Source of the DNA: Stutzerimonas urumqiensis
Lineage (GTDB): Bacteria; Pseudomonadota; Gammaproteobacteria; Pseudomonadales; Pseudomonadaceae
DNA: 64,000 nt
Direction of reading: 5' to 3'
Assembly (NCBI RefSeq): GCF_003640395.1
Contig: NZ_RBZQ01000001.1
Location: 372,001 to 436,000, forward strand
The notes beneath the pieces were generated by a model. It worked only from the letters and a program-made list of their open reading frames with translations. It ran no database searches and was not told the DNA's origin. Both the position numbers and the translations under genes were made by a program. Positions 37,637-45,949 of this stretch are shown here, piece after piece (the stretch's first letter is position 1; every line of letters begins with the position of its first letter).

Positions 37637-37819
37637 TCAGAGGTCGAAATCGTAGTCGTTGAGCTGCTTCTGCAAGCGCCGCTCTTCGAGCAGGTTGTCG
37701 ATGATCCGGCGCTTGGTGAGGTTGGTCTTGGCGACTTCCACCGGCGCCTCGGGTGCCGCGCCGTCGTCTTCGTCCGCTACGAAATCGTCTTCGATTTCAA
37801 TCTCTTCTTTCTCGGCCAC
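37637..37819 (-). CDS. PA3496-family small acidic protein, putative envelope integrity protein
   Basis: 60-residue protein with an acidic N-terminal half (EKEEIEIEDDFVADEDDG) and a basic, helical C-terminal half (TKRRIIDNLLEERRLQKQL) ending in NDYDFDL. It matches the conserved small Pseudomonas protein found next to nth (PA3496 locus as I recall), which databases label a putative envelope integrity protein without a known mechanism. No membrane segment or signal is visible, so the label should be treated with care. Confidence 0.8.
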   Translation of the reverse strand: MAEKEEIEIEDDFVADEDDGAAPEAPVEVAKTNLTKRRIIDNLLEERRLQKQLNDYDFDL

Positions 37820-37928
37820 TCGGGGTTACTCCAGCTACGCAGGGCACTGATGGCGCACCTTATAGCGGCAAAGCCGAGGGCCGTAAAAAAGATTTTTTCA
37901 ATCATCGGGACCGCAATTCAGCGATCGC

Positions 37929-38567
37929 TCAATCATCGGAAGTCTTGTGCTTGTACTCGCACAGATCCTCGATTCGGCAACTGCCGCAGCGCGGTCTGCG
38001 CGCCTGGCAGACATAGCGCCCGTGAAGGATGAGCCAGTGATGGGCATCGAGCAGGTAGTCCTTGGGAACGAACTTCACCAGCTTGCGCTCGACCTCCAGC
38101 ACGTTCTTGCCCGGTGCGATGTTGGTGCGGTTGGCGACGCGAAAGATGTGCGTGTCGACCGCCATGGTCGGCTGGCGAAAGGCCGTGTTCAGCACCACGT
38201 TGGCGGTCTTGCGGCCGACGCCCGGCAACGCCTCGAGCGCTTCGCGCGTCTGCGGGACCTGACTGCCGTGCTGCTCGATGAGGAGGCGGCAGGTTTCGAT
38301 GACGTTCTTCGCCTTGCTGTTGTAGAGACCGATCGTCTTGATGTACTCCGACAGGCCGTCGACACCGAGTGCGTAGATGGCCTCCGGCGTATTGGCAACC
38401 GGATACAGCCGGGCCGTGGCCTTGTTGACCCCGACATCGGTGGCTTGTGCCGAGAGAATCACTGCGATCAGCAATTCGAACGGTGAGCTGTACGCCAGCT
38501 CGGTCTGTGGGTTGGGGTTGTCTTCGTGCAGGCGGCGGAAGATTTCCAGGCGTTTGGCGGCGTTCAT
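37929..38567 (-). CDS. nth: Endonuclease III
   Basis: 212-residue DNA glycosylase/AP lyase that removes oxidised pyrimidines. The helix-hairpin-helix is LEALPGVGRKTANVVLN with catalytic Lys120, the catalytic Asp138 is in VDTHIFRV, and a [4Fe-4S] cluster is held by Cys187, Cys194, Cys197 and Cys203. The ATG at 38567 gives the standard MNAAKRLEIFRRL start and overlaps the RnfE stop by four bases, so nth is the last gene of the rnf operon, the order I recall from P. aeruginosa (rnfE-nth). Confidence 0.97.
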   Translation of the reverse strand: MNAAKRLEIFRRLHEDNPNPQTELAYSSPFELLIAVILSAQATDVGVNKATARLYPVANTPEAIYALGVDGLSEYIKTIGLYNSKAKNVIETCRLLIEQHGSQVPQTREALEALPGVGRKTANVVLNTAFRQPTMAVDTHIFRVANRTNIAPGKNVLEVERKLVKFVPKDYLLDAHHWLILHGRYVCQARRPRCGSCRIEDLCEYKHKTSDD

Positions 38568-39118
38568 GGGGAATCGTCTCGGGAACGGTGTCGAAGCGCG
38601 GCGAGCAGCAGGCCCAGCACCATCAGGGCGCCCGCGGTCTCTGTCAGCAAGGGCAAGCCGTCGAAGCCTGTCCAGCCGTCGAACGACCCGCCAAGCACCC
38701 ACTGCGCGTGGGCGAACAGGCTGCCGTGGCCGAGCATCTCGCGCACGGCGCCCAGCAGGGTGGCCAGGAGCAGGAACAGCGCCCCGGCCCTGAGTCCTGT
38801 CCGGATGCCGTGCGAGCCATCCGCTGCCAACGCCAGGCAGGGCAGCAATAATAGCGGCACGAAGGGCGAGGTTATCCGGTACAGCTCGTGGCTGAGGGCC
38901 TGCAGCGCTATCTCGGCGCAACTGGCGAGCGTGCCGGCGATGAACAGCGCGGCGAGCGTCAGGGTGCGGGCGGCCAGGAAGCGGCGCAGTGGCTGGAGCA
39001 GGGCACCGCACCCGCCGATGACGAACAGGCCGGCGCCGCCGATGGCCAGCGCCGTTATCAGCAGGTCGGTACAGGCCAGCAGCGGCGCGAGCGCCAGCAG
39101 ATGGACGCGCGACGTCAT
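38564..39118 (-). CDS. rnfE: RnfE-like (RsxE) electron transport complex membrane subunit, degenerate cysteine motif
   Basis: 184-residue polytopic subunit aligned with RnfE by LLALAPLLACTD (7-18; canonical GLCPLLAVSN), FVPLLLLPCLALA (86-98; canonical FIPLIVTNC) and LGAVREMLGHGSLF. In canonical Rnf, one cysteine from each of the first two motifs helps ligate the membrane [2Fe-2S] cluster shared with RnfA. Here the first is Ala11 (a Cys appears five residues later), while Cys94 is retained. The gene overlaps nth by ATGA and rnfG by four bases. The RnfE identity is secure by position and the C-terminal motif; the redox function is uncertain because of the missing ligand. Confidence 0.85.
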   Translation of the reverse strand: MTSRVHLLALAPLLACTDLLITALAIGGAGLFVIGGCGALLQPLRRFLAARTLTLAALFIAGTLASCAEIALQALSHELYRITSPFVPLLLLPCLALAADGSHGIRTGLRAGALFLLLATLLGAVREMLGHGSLFAHAQWVLGGSFDGWTGFDGLPLLTETAGALMVLGLLLAALRHRSRDDSP

Positions 39119-39714
39119 GGTCGTGCCTCCAGCAGCGTGGCCCGCTCGGCGTCGAAGAACGTTAACGCGCCTTCGATGGCTTGCAGCACCGTTCGGGAGG
39201 TGATGGTCGCGCCGGCGATCGCATCGATCTCGCCGCCGTCCGTGCGCAGCGTCCATGCCGCCGGGCCGTCCTCGATCCGCTGACCGGCGAGCTGGCGCAT
39301 CCAATGCTTGGGGCCTGATTCGTCGAGCGCCGCCAGGCCGGGCGTTTCCTGCTGGGCAAGCGCCTTGCTGGCCAGCAGCCGACCGTCGGGTGCGATGGCG
39401 ACCAGCAGGTGGATCGGTCCTTCGTAGCCCTTCGCATGCACGGGCAGCAACACGGCGCTGGGCTGGCCGTCGCGCCTGGCCAGGTAGGCCCGCTCCGTGC
39501 CGGAGGTGCCCAGTCGCGCATCGGCCGGGAGCACAACGGGCGCTTGCAGGGGGCGATTGTCATAGAGCGATGGCGGAAGGAGGTCGAGCAGCCGCCGCTC
39601 GGTGGCAAGGTCGCGGCGCTGCTCGATCATGGGCTTCGAGACCTGATAAAGCGCCGCCACCGTGGCCGCGCCAAGCAAGGCGACGAGCGCCACGACCGCT
39701 CCGCCGCGCATCAT
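39115..39714 (-). CDS. rnfG: RnfG-like flavoprotein subunit
   Basis: 199-residue subunit with a single N-terminal membrane anchor (GGAVVALVALLGAATVAALY) and a periplasmic FMN-binding domain. The covalent-FMN threonine motif is retained as AIAGATITSRTVL near residue 177. The ATG at 39714 overlaps the rnfD stop (ATGATG). In Rnf this subunit passes electrons through covalently bound FMN between RnfD and the rest of the complex. Its intact flavin motif contrasts with the altered RnfA, RnfB and RnfE in the same operon. Confidence 0.87.
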   Translation of the reverse strand: MMRGGAVVALVALLGAATVAALYQVSKPMIEQRRDLATERRLLDLLPPSLYDNRPLQAPVVLPADARLGTSGTERAYLARRDGQPSAVLLPVHAKGYEGPIHLLVAIAPDGRLLASKALAQQETPGLAALDESGPKHWMRQLAGQRIEDGPAAWTLRTDGGEIDAIAGATITSRTVLQAIEGALTFFDAERATLLEARP

Positions 39715-40712
39715 CGGGCTCGCCCCAGGTGGTCGAGCCGCGTGACGCACAGGTTCATCAGCAGCACGGCGAAGGCAATGCTATCCGGGTAGCTGCCCCA
39801 GGTTCGGATCGCATAGGTCAGCAGGCCGACGCCGATGCCGAACAGCAGCCGTCCCCGCGGGGTCGACGCACCGGTGACCGGTTCGGTGACGATGAAGAAT
39901 GCCGCGAGCAGGGTGCCGCCGCTCGACAGATGAACCAGCGGCGAACCGTTCGAATCCGAGCCGGACCCATTCCAGCACAGCAGGCTCGCGACGAAGAGCG
40001 CGCCGAGCATGCCGAGAGGCCCCTGCCAGCCAATCACCTTCTGCCGCAGGAGCAGCAGGCCGCCGGCCAGGAAGGCCAGGTTCACCCACTCCAGCCCGCG
40101 CGCGCCGAACGCGCCAAAGGCCGGAACGCGCTCGAACAGTTCCTCGATGGTCAGTCGCTGGTTGTGCTTGAGGATGTCGAGCAACGTCGCCTGGCTCCAG
40201 CCATCCGGCAGGCCATCGCCGATGCGAAAGACCTGCTGCAGGCTGTCGAGCAGGTCAGGCGAAGCGCCGGGCGCTGGCCATTGCGCCATCTGCGCCGGGA
40301 AAGCCATCAAGGCGAAGGCATATCCGAGCATGGCCGGATTGAACGGATTGCGGGCAGGACCGAACGGCGCTTTGCCCGCCAGGCTGGCGAACGCCGCCGC
40401 GGTCACGACAACCCACCAAGGTCCATAGCCGGGCAGGGCGACGCCGAGCAGCAGGGCGCTGACCAGCCCGCTGCCGTCGCCCAGCAACGGCCGGCCGCCC
40501 AGGCTGCGATCCGCAGGCATCCGCTGCTTGCGAAGACGCCGGGCGAGCGCGTCGCAACCGCAGAAGGTGACGATCGCCAGGCCCAGTTGGATGAGCGGGC
40601 CCCAGCCGTACCACCCGATCAGAACGAGAACGCCCGGTGCGAGCGCAACCAGTACCCGGCGCATTGCCGTCCGCGGATCATGTGGGGCGTGGGCGACGGT
40701 CGGGTGGGTCAT
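39711..40712 (-). CDS. rnfD: RnfD-like flavoprotein membrane subunit
   Basis: 333-residue subunit of the NqrB/RnfD family with about nine transmembrane helices. The segment [18 protein letters not shown] (118-135) matches the conserved NPFNPAM core, and Thr176 in [10 protein letters not shown] corresponds to the covalently flavinylated threonine (canonical SGAT). A second conserved stretch is [20 protein letters not shown]. It overlaps rnfB by four bases and rnfG by four bases. RnfD normally lies just after rnfC; here it follows rnfB directly. Confidence 0.88.
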   Translation of the reverse strand: MTHPTVAHAPHDPRTAMRRVLVALAPGVLVLIGWYGWGPLIQLGLAIVTFCGCDALARRLRKQRMPADRSLGGRPLLGDGSGLVSALLLGVALPGYGPWWVVVTAAAFASLAGKAPFGPARNPFNPAMLGYAFALMAFPAQMAQWPAPGASPDLLDSLQQVFRIGDGLPDGWSQATLLDILKHNQRLTIEELFERVPAFGAFGARGLEWVNLAFLAGGLLLLRQKVIGWQGPLGMLGALFVASLLCWNGSGSDSNGSPLVHLSSGGTLLAAFFIVTEPVTGASTPRGRLLFGIGVGLLTYAIRTWGSYPDSIAFAVLLMNLCVTRLDHLGRAR

Positions 40713-41800
40713 GGCGCCGACTGATCGTCCAGCTGTCTTTGCGCTTCAGTCAGACGCAGGCGCGCCGCTGCCAGCGCCGCCTCGTCGTGTGGTTGCCGAC
40801 GCTCCAATTGCTTGAGCGCGGCACGGGCATAGGCCAATTCGCTCTTCAGCGCCCGCAGCGTGGCGCTGCCGCCCGGCGCTGCTGCGCTCTCGACGCGTCC
40901 CGTGCCGCCGGTCAGATGCTGTTCGGCCTCGGCGACGGCACTACGCAGCGCATCCAGGCGCAGCGCGTCGGCCCCTGTGCGTTCCGCCTTGGCCAGTTCG
41001 GCACGGCGCATGGCCAACTGAATCTTCGCCTGCTTCAGCGCGGCCGCCTCATCCGCCGCGGTGGGCAGGCGCACCTGGGCCTGTGCGACGGCATCGAGGG
41101 CACGCTGTGCCTGCTCGGCGGCGAGGCGCAGGGTCTCGACCTGCTGCCGGAGCTCGGCAGTCTGATGCTGTGCGTACTGCTTTTCGGCCTTGCCCAGCAC
41201 GACCTTGGCCATGGCCGCCTCGATCTTCAGGCGTTTGTGCGTGTCGTCCTCGCCAACGACCGGCGCCACCGCCGCGATGCTCGGTCGGCGACGGGTGCGC
41301 TCGGCATTGCGACGCGCTTCATCGCGGGCCAACCGGGCCTGCCTCGCCTCGTACCGACGGCGGAACTGATCGGCACGCTCGCGCTGTGCGGACGCCTCGC
41401 TGGGGTTCAGCGGTCGGATGTCGATGCAATCGACCGGACACGGCGCGACACACAGCTCGCAGCCGGTGCATTCGTCCCGGATCACGGTATGCATGAGCTT
41501 GGCGGCGCCGACGATGGCATCGACCGGACAGGCCTGAATGCACTTGGTGCAACCGATGCATTCAGCCTCGCGGATGAAGGCGATCTGCGGTGGCACTTCC
41601 GTTTGTTCCAGCGGCTGCATGGGACGTTGCAGCAGTCGCGCGAGTGCCTGGACCGTCAGCTGTCCGCCGGGTGGACATTTATTGATCGCCTCGCCCGCGG
41701 CCATGCCTTCGGCATAGGGCCGGCAGCCGGGATGGCCGCACTTGCCGCACTGGGTTTGCGGCAGCAGGGCATCGATTGCCGCGATGGTCACCGGGCCCAT
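40709..41800 (-). CDS. rnfB: RnfB-like ferredoxin subunit lacking the membrane anchor, with RnfC-like coiled-coil tail
   Basis: 363 residues against about 190 for canonical RnfB. The sequence starts directly at [18 protein letters not shown], without the hydrophobic anchor that precedes this motif in other RnfB. Cys18, 21, 26 and 42 form the first [4Fe-4S] site; Cys81/84/87/91 ([17 protein letters not shown]) and Cys111/114/117/121 ([17 protein letters not shown]) form two ferredoxin-type clusters. From about residue 132 a long charged, Ala/Gln-rich helical tail follows. Its opening [20 protein letters not shown] resembles the C-terminal tail of enterobacterial RnfC. No rnfC lies between rnfB and rnfD. 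The start overlaps rnfA by 13 bases; no upstream start restoring an anchor is apparent in this frame. Confidence 0.85.
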   Translation of the reverse strand: MGPVTIAAIDALLPQTQCGKCGHPGCRPYAEGMAAGEAINKCPPGGQLTVQALARLLQRPMQPLEQTEVPPQIAFIREAECIGCTKCIQACPVDAIVGAAKLMHTVIRDECTGCELCVAPCPVDCIDIRPLNPSEASAQRERADQFRRRYEARQARLARDEARRNAERTRRRPSIAAVAPVVGEDDTHKRLKIEAAMAKVVLGKAEKQYAQHQTAELRQQVETLRLAAEQAQRALDAVAQAQVRLPTAADEAAALKQAKIQLAMRRAELAKAERTGADALRLDALRSAVAEAEQHLTGGTGRVESAAAPGGSATLRALKSELAYARAALKQLERRQPHDEAALAAARLRLTEAQRQLDDQSAP

Positions 41801-42345
41801 GCCACCCCCAATCCACTGAAGCCCATGAAGGCCAGGCTCATCAGGCCGGCGGCGAAAAGCATCATCGGCACGCCGCGCAGACGGGCCGGCACGTCACAGC
41901 GCTCGAGGCGCGTCAGCAAGTCGGAGAACAGTTGCATCACCAGCCAGAAACCCAGCCCGCCGCCGATACCGAGCGCCAGCACCGCGGACAGCTGCTCCAG
42001 CGAACGGGCCAACAGCATGGCGCCCAGGCCGATGCCGATCAGCAGCGGCCATAAGTCCGGCTGTGCCGACGACGGGCGCAGCCGGACCGCCAGCGCCTGG
42101 ACCGCCCAGCCCAGCGCCGCCAGCAGGGGCAGGAAGACAAACAGGTAAAGGTGCGCCAACGAGAACGTGCGCAGCAGCTGATCGGCCAGCCAGCCCAGCG
42201 GCGCGGCCAGCAGGATGATCGCGGCGCCGGCCGGGCCGAACATTCGTGTCCTGGCCTTGCGCAGGCCATCGGCGGCGAGCGGTAGGCCAAGGACCAGGTT
42301 GCTGACCAGGGCAGCGCCGATCAGGGCGAAGAGAAAATCGGTCAT
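41788..42345 (-). CDS. rnfA: RnfA-like (RsxA) membrane subunit without the cluster cysteines
   Basis: 185-residue polytopic protein recognised as RnfA by its start [20 protein letters not shown], the C-terminal [15 protein letters not shown] (canonical [15 protein letters not shown]) and its operon position. Both cysteine motifs of canonical RnfA (GLCPFLGVSK and LITTNCAVLG) are missing: the first is shortened to LGLPLAADG and the second is [12 protein letters not shown]. The only cysteine lies in a loop (ERCDVP). So the half of the membrane [2Fe-2S] site contributed by RnfA is absent. I used the ATG at 42345; an earlier in-frame ATG at 42375 adds ten residues and is less likely. Confidence 0.8.
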   Translation of the reverse strand: MTDFLFALIGAALVSNLVLGLPLAADGLRKARTRMFGPAGAAIILLAAPLGWLADQLLRTFSLAHLYLFVFLPLLAALGWAVQALAVRLRPSSAQPDLWPLLIGIGLGAMLLARSLEQLSAVLALGIGGGLGFWLVMQLFSDLLTRLERCDVPARLRGVPMMLFAAGLMSLAFMGFSGLGVAWAR

Positions 42346-42640
42346 GCGCGAGCTGAGCGGCCTGGCGGAAAACAAGGGCGCGTATTATCCGGGCCCCTGC
42401 GCGACGCCACAACCGCCGCGGCGCCGGCTTATCGCGTGCGGCCTCGATAGACCATGCAGGCCGCGTGATCAGGCCGACCCCCATCGCGACACCGCCAAGG
42501 AAGAGGCCAATGGGCAAGATCGCCGCTGACGATGCCGTCTTTCAGGCCCGGCAGTAGCCGCGAGACGGTCATTAGACGAGCGATTGCAAGGCCAGGGCGA
42601 CGAGGCCGGCTCGTCAGCTCCTGGCGCTGCTTGTAGCGTG
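42346..42640. other. Gene-poor gap between rnfA and metG with a possible frameshifted small ORF
   Basis: About 295 bp. On the minus strand one frame reads MTVSRLLPGLKDGIVSGDLA (from about 42574) and the next frame continues PIGLFLGGVAMGVGLITRP to about 42430, as if one small membrane-protein reading frame had been broken by a frameshift near 42515. I cannot match it to a family. The rnfA promoter should also lie here, but none is obvious. Confidence 0.35.
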
Positions 42641-44674
42641 TTACTTGACGCGCTGTCCCGGCTTGGCGCCGCTGTCCGGGCTGAGCAGGTAGATCTCTTC
42701 GCCGCCTGGGCCTGCGGCCAGCACCATGCCTTCGGATACGCCGAACTTCATCTTGCGGGCGGCGAGGTTGGCGACGTACAGGGTCAGGCGGCCTTCCAGC
42801 TTGCTCGGGTCGGGGTAGGCGCTCTTGATGCCGGAGAACACGTTGCGCTTTTCGTCGCCGATGTCGAGGGACAGGCGCAGCAGCTTGTCGGCGCCCTCGA
42901 CGAACTCGCACTTCTCGATCAGCGCGATGCGCAGGTCGACGGCGGCGAAGGCGCCGAAGTCGATTTCGGGTGCCAGCGGGTCTTTCTTCAGCTCGCCGTT
43001 GCCCGTCGAGGCTTCGGTGGCGGCGAGGTCTTCCTTGGAGGCTTCGATCATGGCGTCGATCTTCGCGGGTTCGATACGGGTCATCAGCGGGGTGAAGGCG
43101 TTCAGCTTGTGGTTGGCCAGCGGAGTCGCCAGGTCGCTCCAGGTCAGCGGCGCGACGTTGAGGAAGGCTTCGGCCGCGCTGGCCAGGTTCGGCAGCACCG
43201 GCTTGAGCATGATCACCAACTGACGGAACAGGTTGACGCCCAGCGCGCAGATGGCCTGCACCTCATCCTGCTTGCCTTCCTGCTTGTTCAGGGCCCAGGG
43301 CGCCTTGTCGGCGATCCAGGCATTGGCGCGGTCGGCCAGCGCCATGATCTCGCGCATGGCACGGGAGAAATCGCGCGCCTCATAGGCTTCGGCGATGCTC
43401 GGTGCCGCGCTCTGGAACGCAGCCCAGAGTTCCGGCTCCGGGTTGGCGTCGATCAGCAGGCCGTCGTTGCCCTTGTGAATGAACCCGGCGCAGCGGCTGG
43501 CGATATTGACTACCTTGCCGACCAGGTCGGAATTGACCTTCTGCACGAAGTCCTCGAGGTTCAGGTCGAGGTCGTCAACCCCGCGGCCGAGCTTGCTCGC
43601 GTAGTAATAGCGCAGGTACTCGGGATTCAGGTGCTCGAGGTAGGTGCGCGCCTTGATGAAGGTGCCGCGCGACTTGGACATCTTCTGCCCGTTGACCGTC
43701 AGGTAGCCGTGCACATTGATCGCGGTCGGCTTGCGGTAGCCGGCACCCTCAAGCATCGCCGGCCAGAACAGGGCGTGGAAATTGACGATGTCCTTGCCGA
43801 TGAAGTGGTACAGCTCGGTGCCTGAGTCTTTCTTCCAGAAGGCGTCGAAATCGAGCTCCGGCCGACGTGCGCAGAGGTTCTTGAAGCTGGCCATGTAGCC
43901 GATCGGCGCATCCAGCCAGACATAGAAGTACTTGCCGGGCTCGTCGGGAATCTCGAAGCCGAAGTAGGGCGCGTCGCGCGAGATGTCCCACTCCTGCAGG
44001 CCGGCGTCGAGCCATTCGGCGAGCTTGTTGGCGACCGCCTCCTGCAGCGTGCCGCTGCGCGTCCACTGCGCCAGCATGGCCTGGAAGTCCGGCAGCTTGA
44101 AGAAGAAGTGCTTGGAGTCGCGCAGCACCGGCGTAGCGCCGGAGATCGCCGACTTCGGGTCCTTGAGTTCGGTGGGCTCGTAGGTCGCGCCGCATTTCTC
44201 GCAGTTGTCGCCGTACTGGTCCTCGGCGCCGCACTTGGGGCAGGTGCCCTTGATGAAGCGGTCGGCGAGGAACATGCCCTTCTCGGGGTCGAAGTACTGG
44301 GTCACCGAGCGGGTGGCGATATGCCCAGCGTCGCGCAGCTTGAGGTAGATCGCTTCGGAGAGCTGGCGATTCTCTTCGCAATGGGTCGAGTGGAAGTTGT
44401 CGAAGTCGACCAGGAAGTCGGCGAAGTCGGCGCTGTGCTCGGCCTGCACCTCGGCGATCAGTTGCTCGGGGGAAATGCCCTGTTTCTCGGCGCGCAGCAT
44501 GATCGCCGAGCCGTGCGCATCGTCGGCGCAGACGTAGATGCACTGGTTGCCGCGCAGCTTCTGAAAGCGCACCCACATGTCCGTCTGGATGTACTCGAGC
44601 ATGTGGCCAAGGTGGATCGAACCGTTGGCGTAGGGCAGGGCACTGGTGACGAGGATCTGGCGGGCTTCGGACAT
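42641..44674 (-). CDS. metG: Methionyl-tRNA synthetase
   Basis: 677-residue class I synthetase. The HIGH-type motif is HLGH (21-24, in [15 protein letters not shown]), the zinc knuckles [18 protein letters not shown] lie in the connecting domain, and the KMSKS motif is [10 protein letters not shown]. The C-terminal tRNA-binding EMAP/OB-fold domain (about 575-677; [20 protein letters not shown]) is present, so it is the longer dimeric form. It is divergent from mrp across a 167-bp gap. Confidence 0.98.
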   Translation of the reverse strand: MSEARQILVTSALPYANGSIHLGHMLEYIQTDMWVRFQKLRGNQCIYVCADDAHGSAIMLRAEKQGISPEQLIAEVQAEHSADFADFLVDFDNFHSTHCEENRQLSEAIYLKLRDAGHIATRSVTQYFDPEKGMFLADRFIKGTCPKCGAEDQYGDNCEKCGATYEPTELKDPKSAISGATPVLRDSKHFFFKLPDFQAMLAQWTRSGTLQEAVANKLAEWLDAGLQEWDISRDAPYFGFEIPDEPGKYFYVWLDAPIGYMASFKNLCARRPELDFDAFWKKDSGTELYHFIGKDIVNFHALFWPAMLEGAGYRKPTAINVHGYLTVNGQKMSKSRGTFIKARTYLEHLNPEYLRYYYASKLGRGVDDLDLNLEDFVQKVNSDLVGKVVNIASRCAGFIHKGNDGLLIDANPEPELWAAFQSAAPSIAEAYEARDFSRAMREIMALADRANAWIADKAPWALNKQEGKQDEVQAICALGVNLFRQLVIMLKPVLPNLASAAEAFLNVAPLTWSDLATPLANHKLNAFTPLMTRIEPAKIDAMIEASKEDLAATEASTGNGELKKDPLAPEIDFGAFAAVDLRIALIEKCEFVEGADKLLRLSLDIGDEKRNVFSGIKSAYPDPSKLEGRLTLYVANLAARKMKFGVSEGMVLAAGPGGEEIYLLSPDSGAKPGQRVK

Positions 44675-44841
44675 GGGAATCTGCGGTCACGATTGCTGGG
44701 AAAGGTCGGCAACTATATAGGGCACAGGCGCTTTTTTCATCCGCGCGGGGCCTGCGGCCAATGCGCCGCCGAACCTTCCGGACGGCCTCCGGTCGGTTAC
44801 CATGCCCCGCATCTCGCCCGTCCTTTTCAGGGAGTCAATCC

Positions 44842-45933
44842 ATGCCTATCACCCGCGAAGCGGTCGAAGCCGCGCTGCGTCAATACACCGACCCCCACCT
44901 CGACCAGGACCCGGTCAGCGCCGGGTGCGTACGGTCGATCGACATCAACGGGGACCGGGTCAGCGTCCAGCTCGAGCTCGGCTACGCCGCCGGCCTGTTC
45001 CGCAGCGGCTGGGCCCAGATGCTGGCGATGGCGATCGAGAACCTCGACGGCGTCAGCCGCGCCGACGTGCAGGTCGATTGCCTGATCAAGCCGCACAAGG
45101 CCCAGGAGCAGCTGCCCGCGCTGGCCAACGTGAAGAACGTGATCGTCGTGGCATCGGGCAAGGGCGGTGTCGGCAAATCGACCACCGCCGCCAACCTGGC
45201 GCTGGCGCTGGCTCGCGAGGGCGCGCGGGTCGGCATGCTCGATGCCGACATCTACGGCCCGAGCCAGGGCATCATGTTCGGCATTCCCGAAGGCAGCCGG
45301 CCGCAGATTCGCAACCAGAGCGCCTTCGTTCCGCTGGAAGGGTACGGCGTCCAGGTGATGTCGATGGCCTTCCTGACCGATGACAAGACGCCGATGGTCT
45401 GGCGCGGGCCGATGGTGTCCGGCGCGCTGCTCCAGCTGATCACGCAGTCGATCTGGAACGACCTGGACTACCTGGTCGTGGACATGCCGCCTGGCACCGG
45501 CGACATCCATCTGACCCTGGCGCAGAAGGTGCCGGTCGCCGGCGCGGTCATCGTCACCACCCCGCAGGACCTGGCGCTGCTCGACGCCAAGCGCGGCGTG
45601 GAGATGTTCAACAAGGTCAACATTCCGGTGCTCGGTGTCGTCGAGAACATGGCCGTGCACATCTGCTCGAATTGCGGACACGTCGAGCACCTGTTCGGCG
45701 AAGGGGGCGGCAGTCGCCTTGCGGCCGATTACCACGTCGAACTGCTGGCTTCGCTGCCGCTGTCGATGGCGATCCGCTCGCAGGCCGATGCGGGTAAGCC
45801 CACGGTCGTCGCCGATCCGGAGTCGCAGATCGCCATGATCTACCAGGACATGGCCCGCAAGGTCGGCGCCAGGATTTCGCAGGGCGGCATGGGCGCCTCG
45901 GCCATGCCCAACATTGTCATCAGCGACGATTGA
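44842..45933 (+). CDS. apbC: Mrp/ApbC iron-sulfur carrier P-loop ATPase
   Basis: 363-residue Fe-S cluster carrier. An N-terminal MIP18/DUF59 domain (about 1-85) is joined to a deviant Walker A ASGKGGVGKST (104-114), DADIYGPSQG and the cluster-binding CxxC in HICSNCGHVEHLFGEGG. The ATG at 44842 lies behind AGGGAG. It sits divergent to metG, the typical mrp-metG arrangement in gammaproteobacteria, and precedes the DUF853 ATPase by 16 bases. Confidence 0.96.
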   Translation: MPITREAVEAALRQYTDPHLDQDPVSAGCVRSIDINGDRVSVQLELGYAAGLFRSGWAQMLAMAIENLDGVSRADVQVDCLIKPHKAQEQLPALANVKNVIVVASGKGGVGKSTTAANLALALAREGARVGMLDADIYGPSQGIMFGIPEGSRPQIRNQSAFVPLEGYGVQVMSMAFLTDDKTPMVWRGPMVSGALLQLITQSIWNDLDYLVVDMPPGTGDIHLTLAQKVPVAGAVIVTTPQDLALLDAKRGVEMFNKVNIPVLGVVENMAVHICSNCGHVEHLFGEGGGSRLAADYHVELLASLPLSMAIRSQADAGKPTVVADPESQIAMIYQDMARKVGARISQGGMGASAMPNIVISDD

Positions 45934-45949
45934 TCTTCGGAGTGCACGC

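Noticed and set aside
40637..42148. 503-residue plus-strand open frame opposite rnfB/rnfA
   Set aside because: Low-complexity antisense translation; the minus strand shows intact ferredoxin cysteine motifs. I also checked it for a hidden rnfC and found none.
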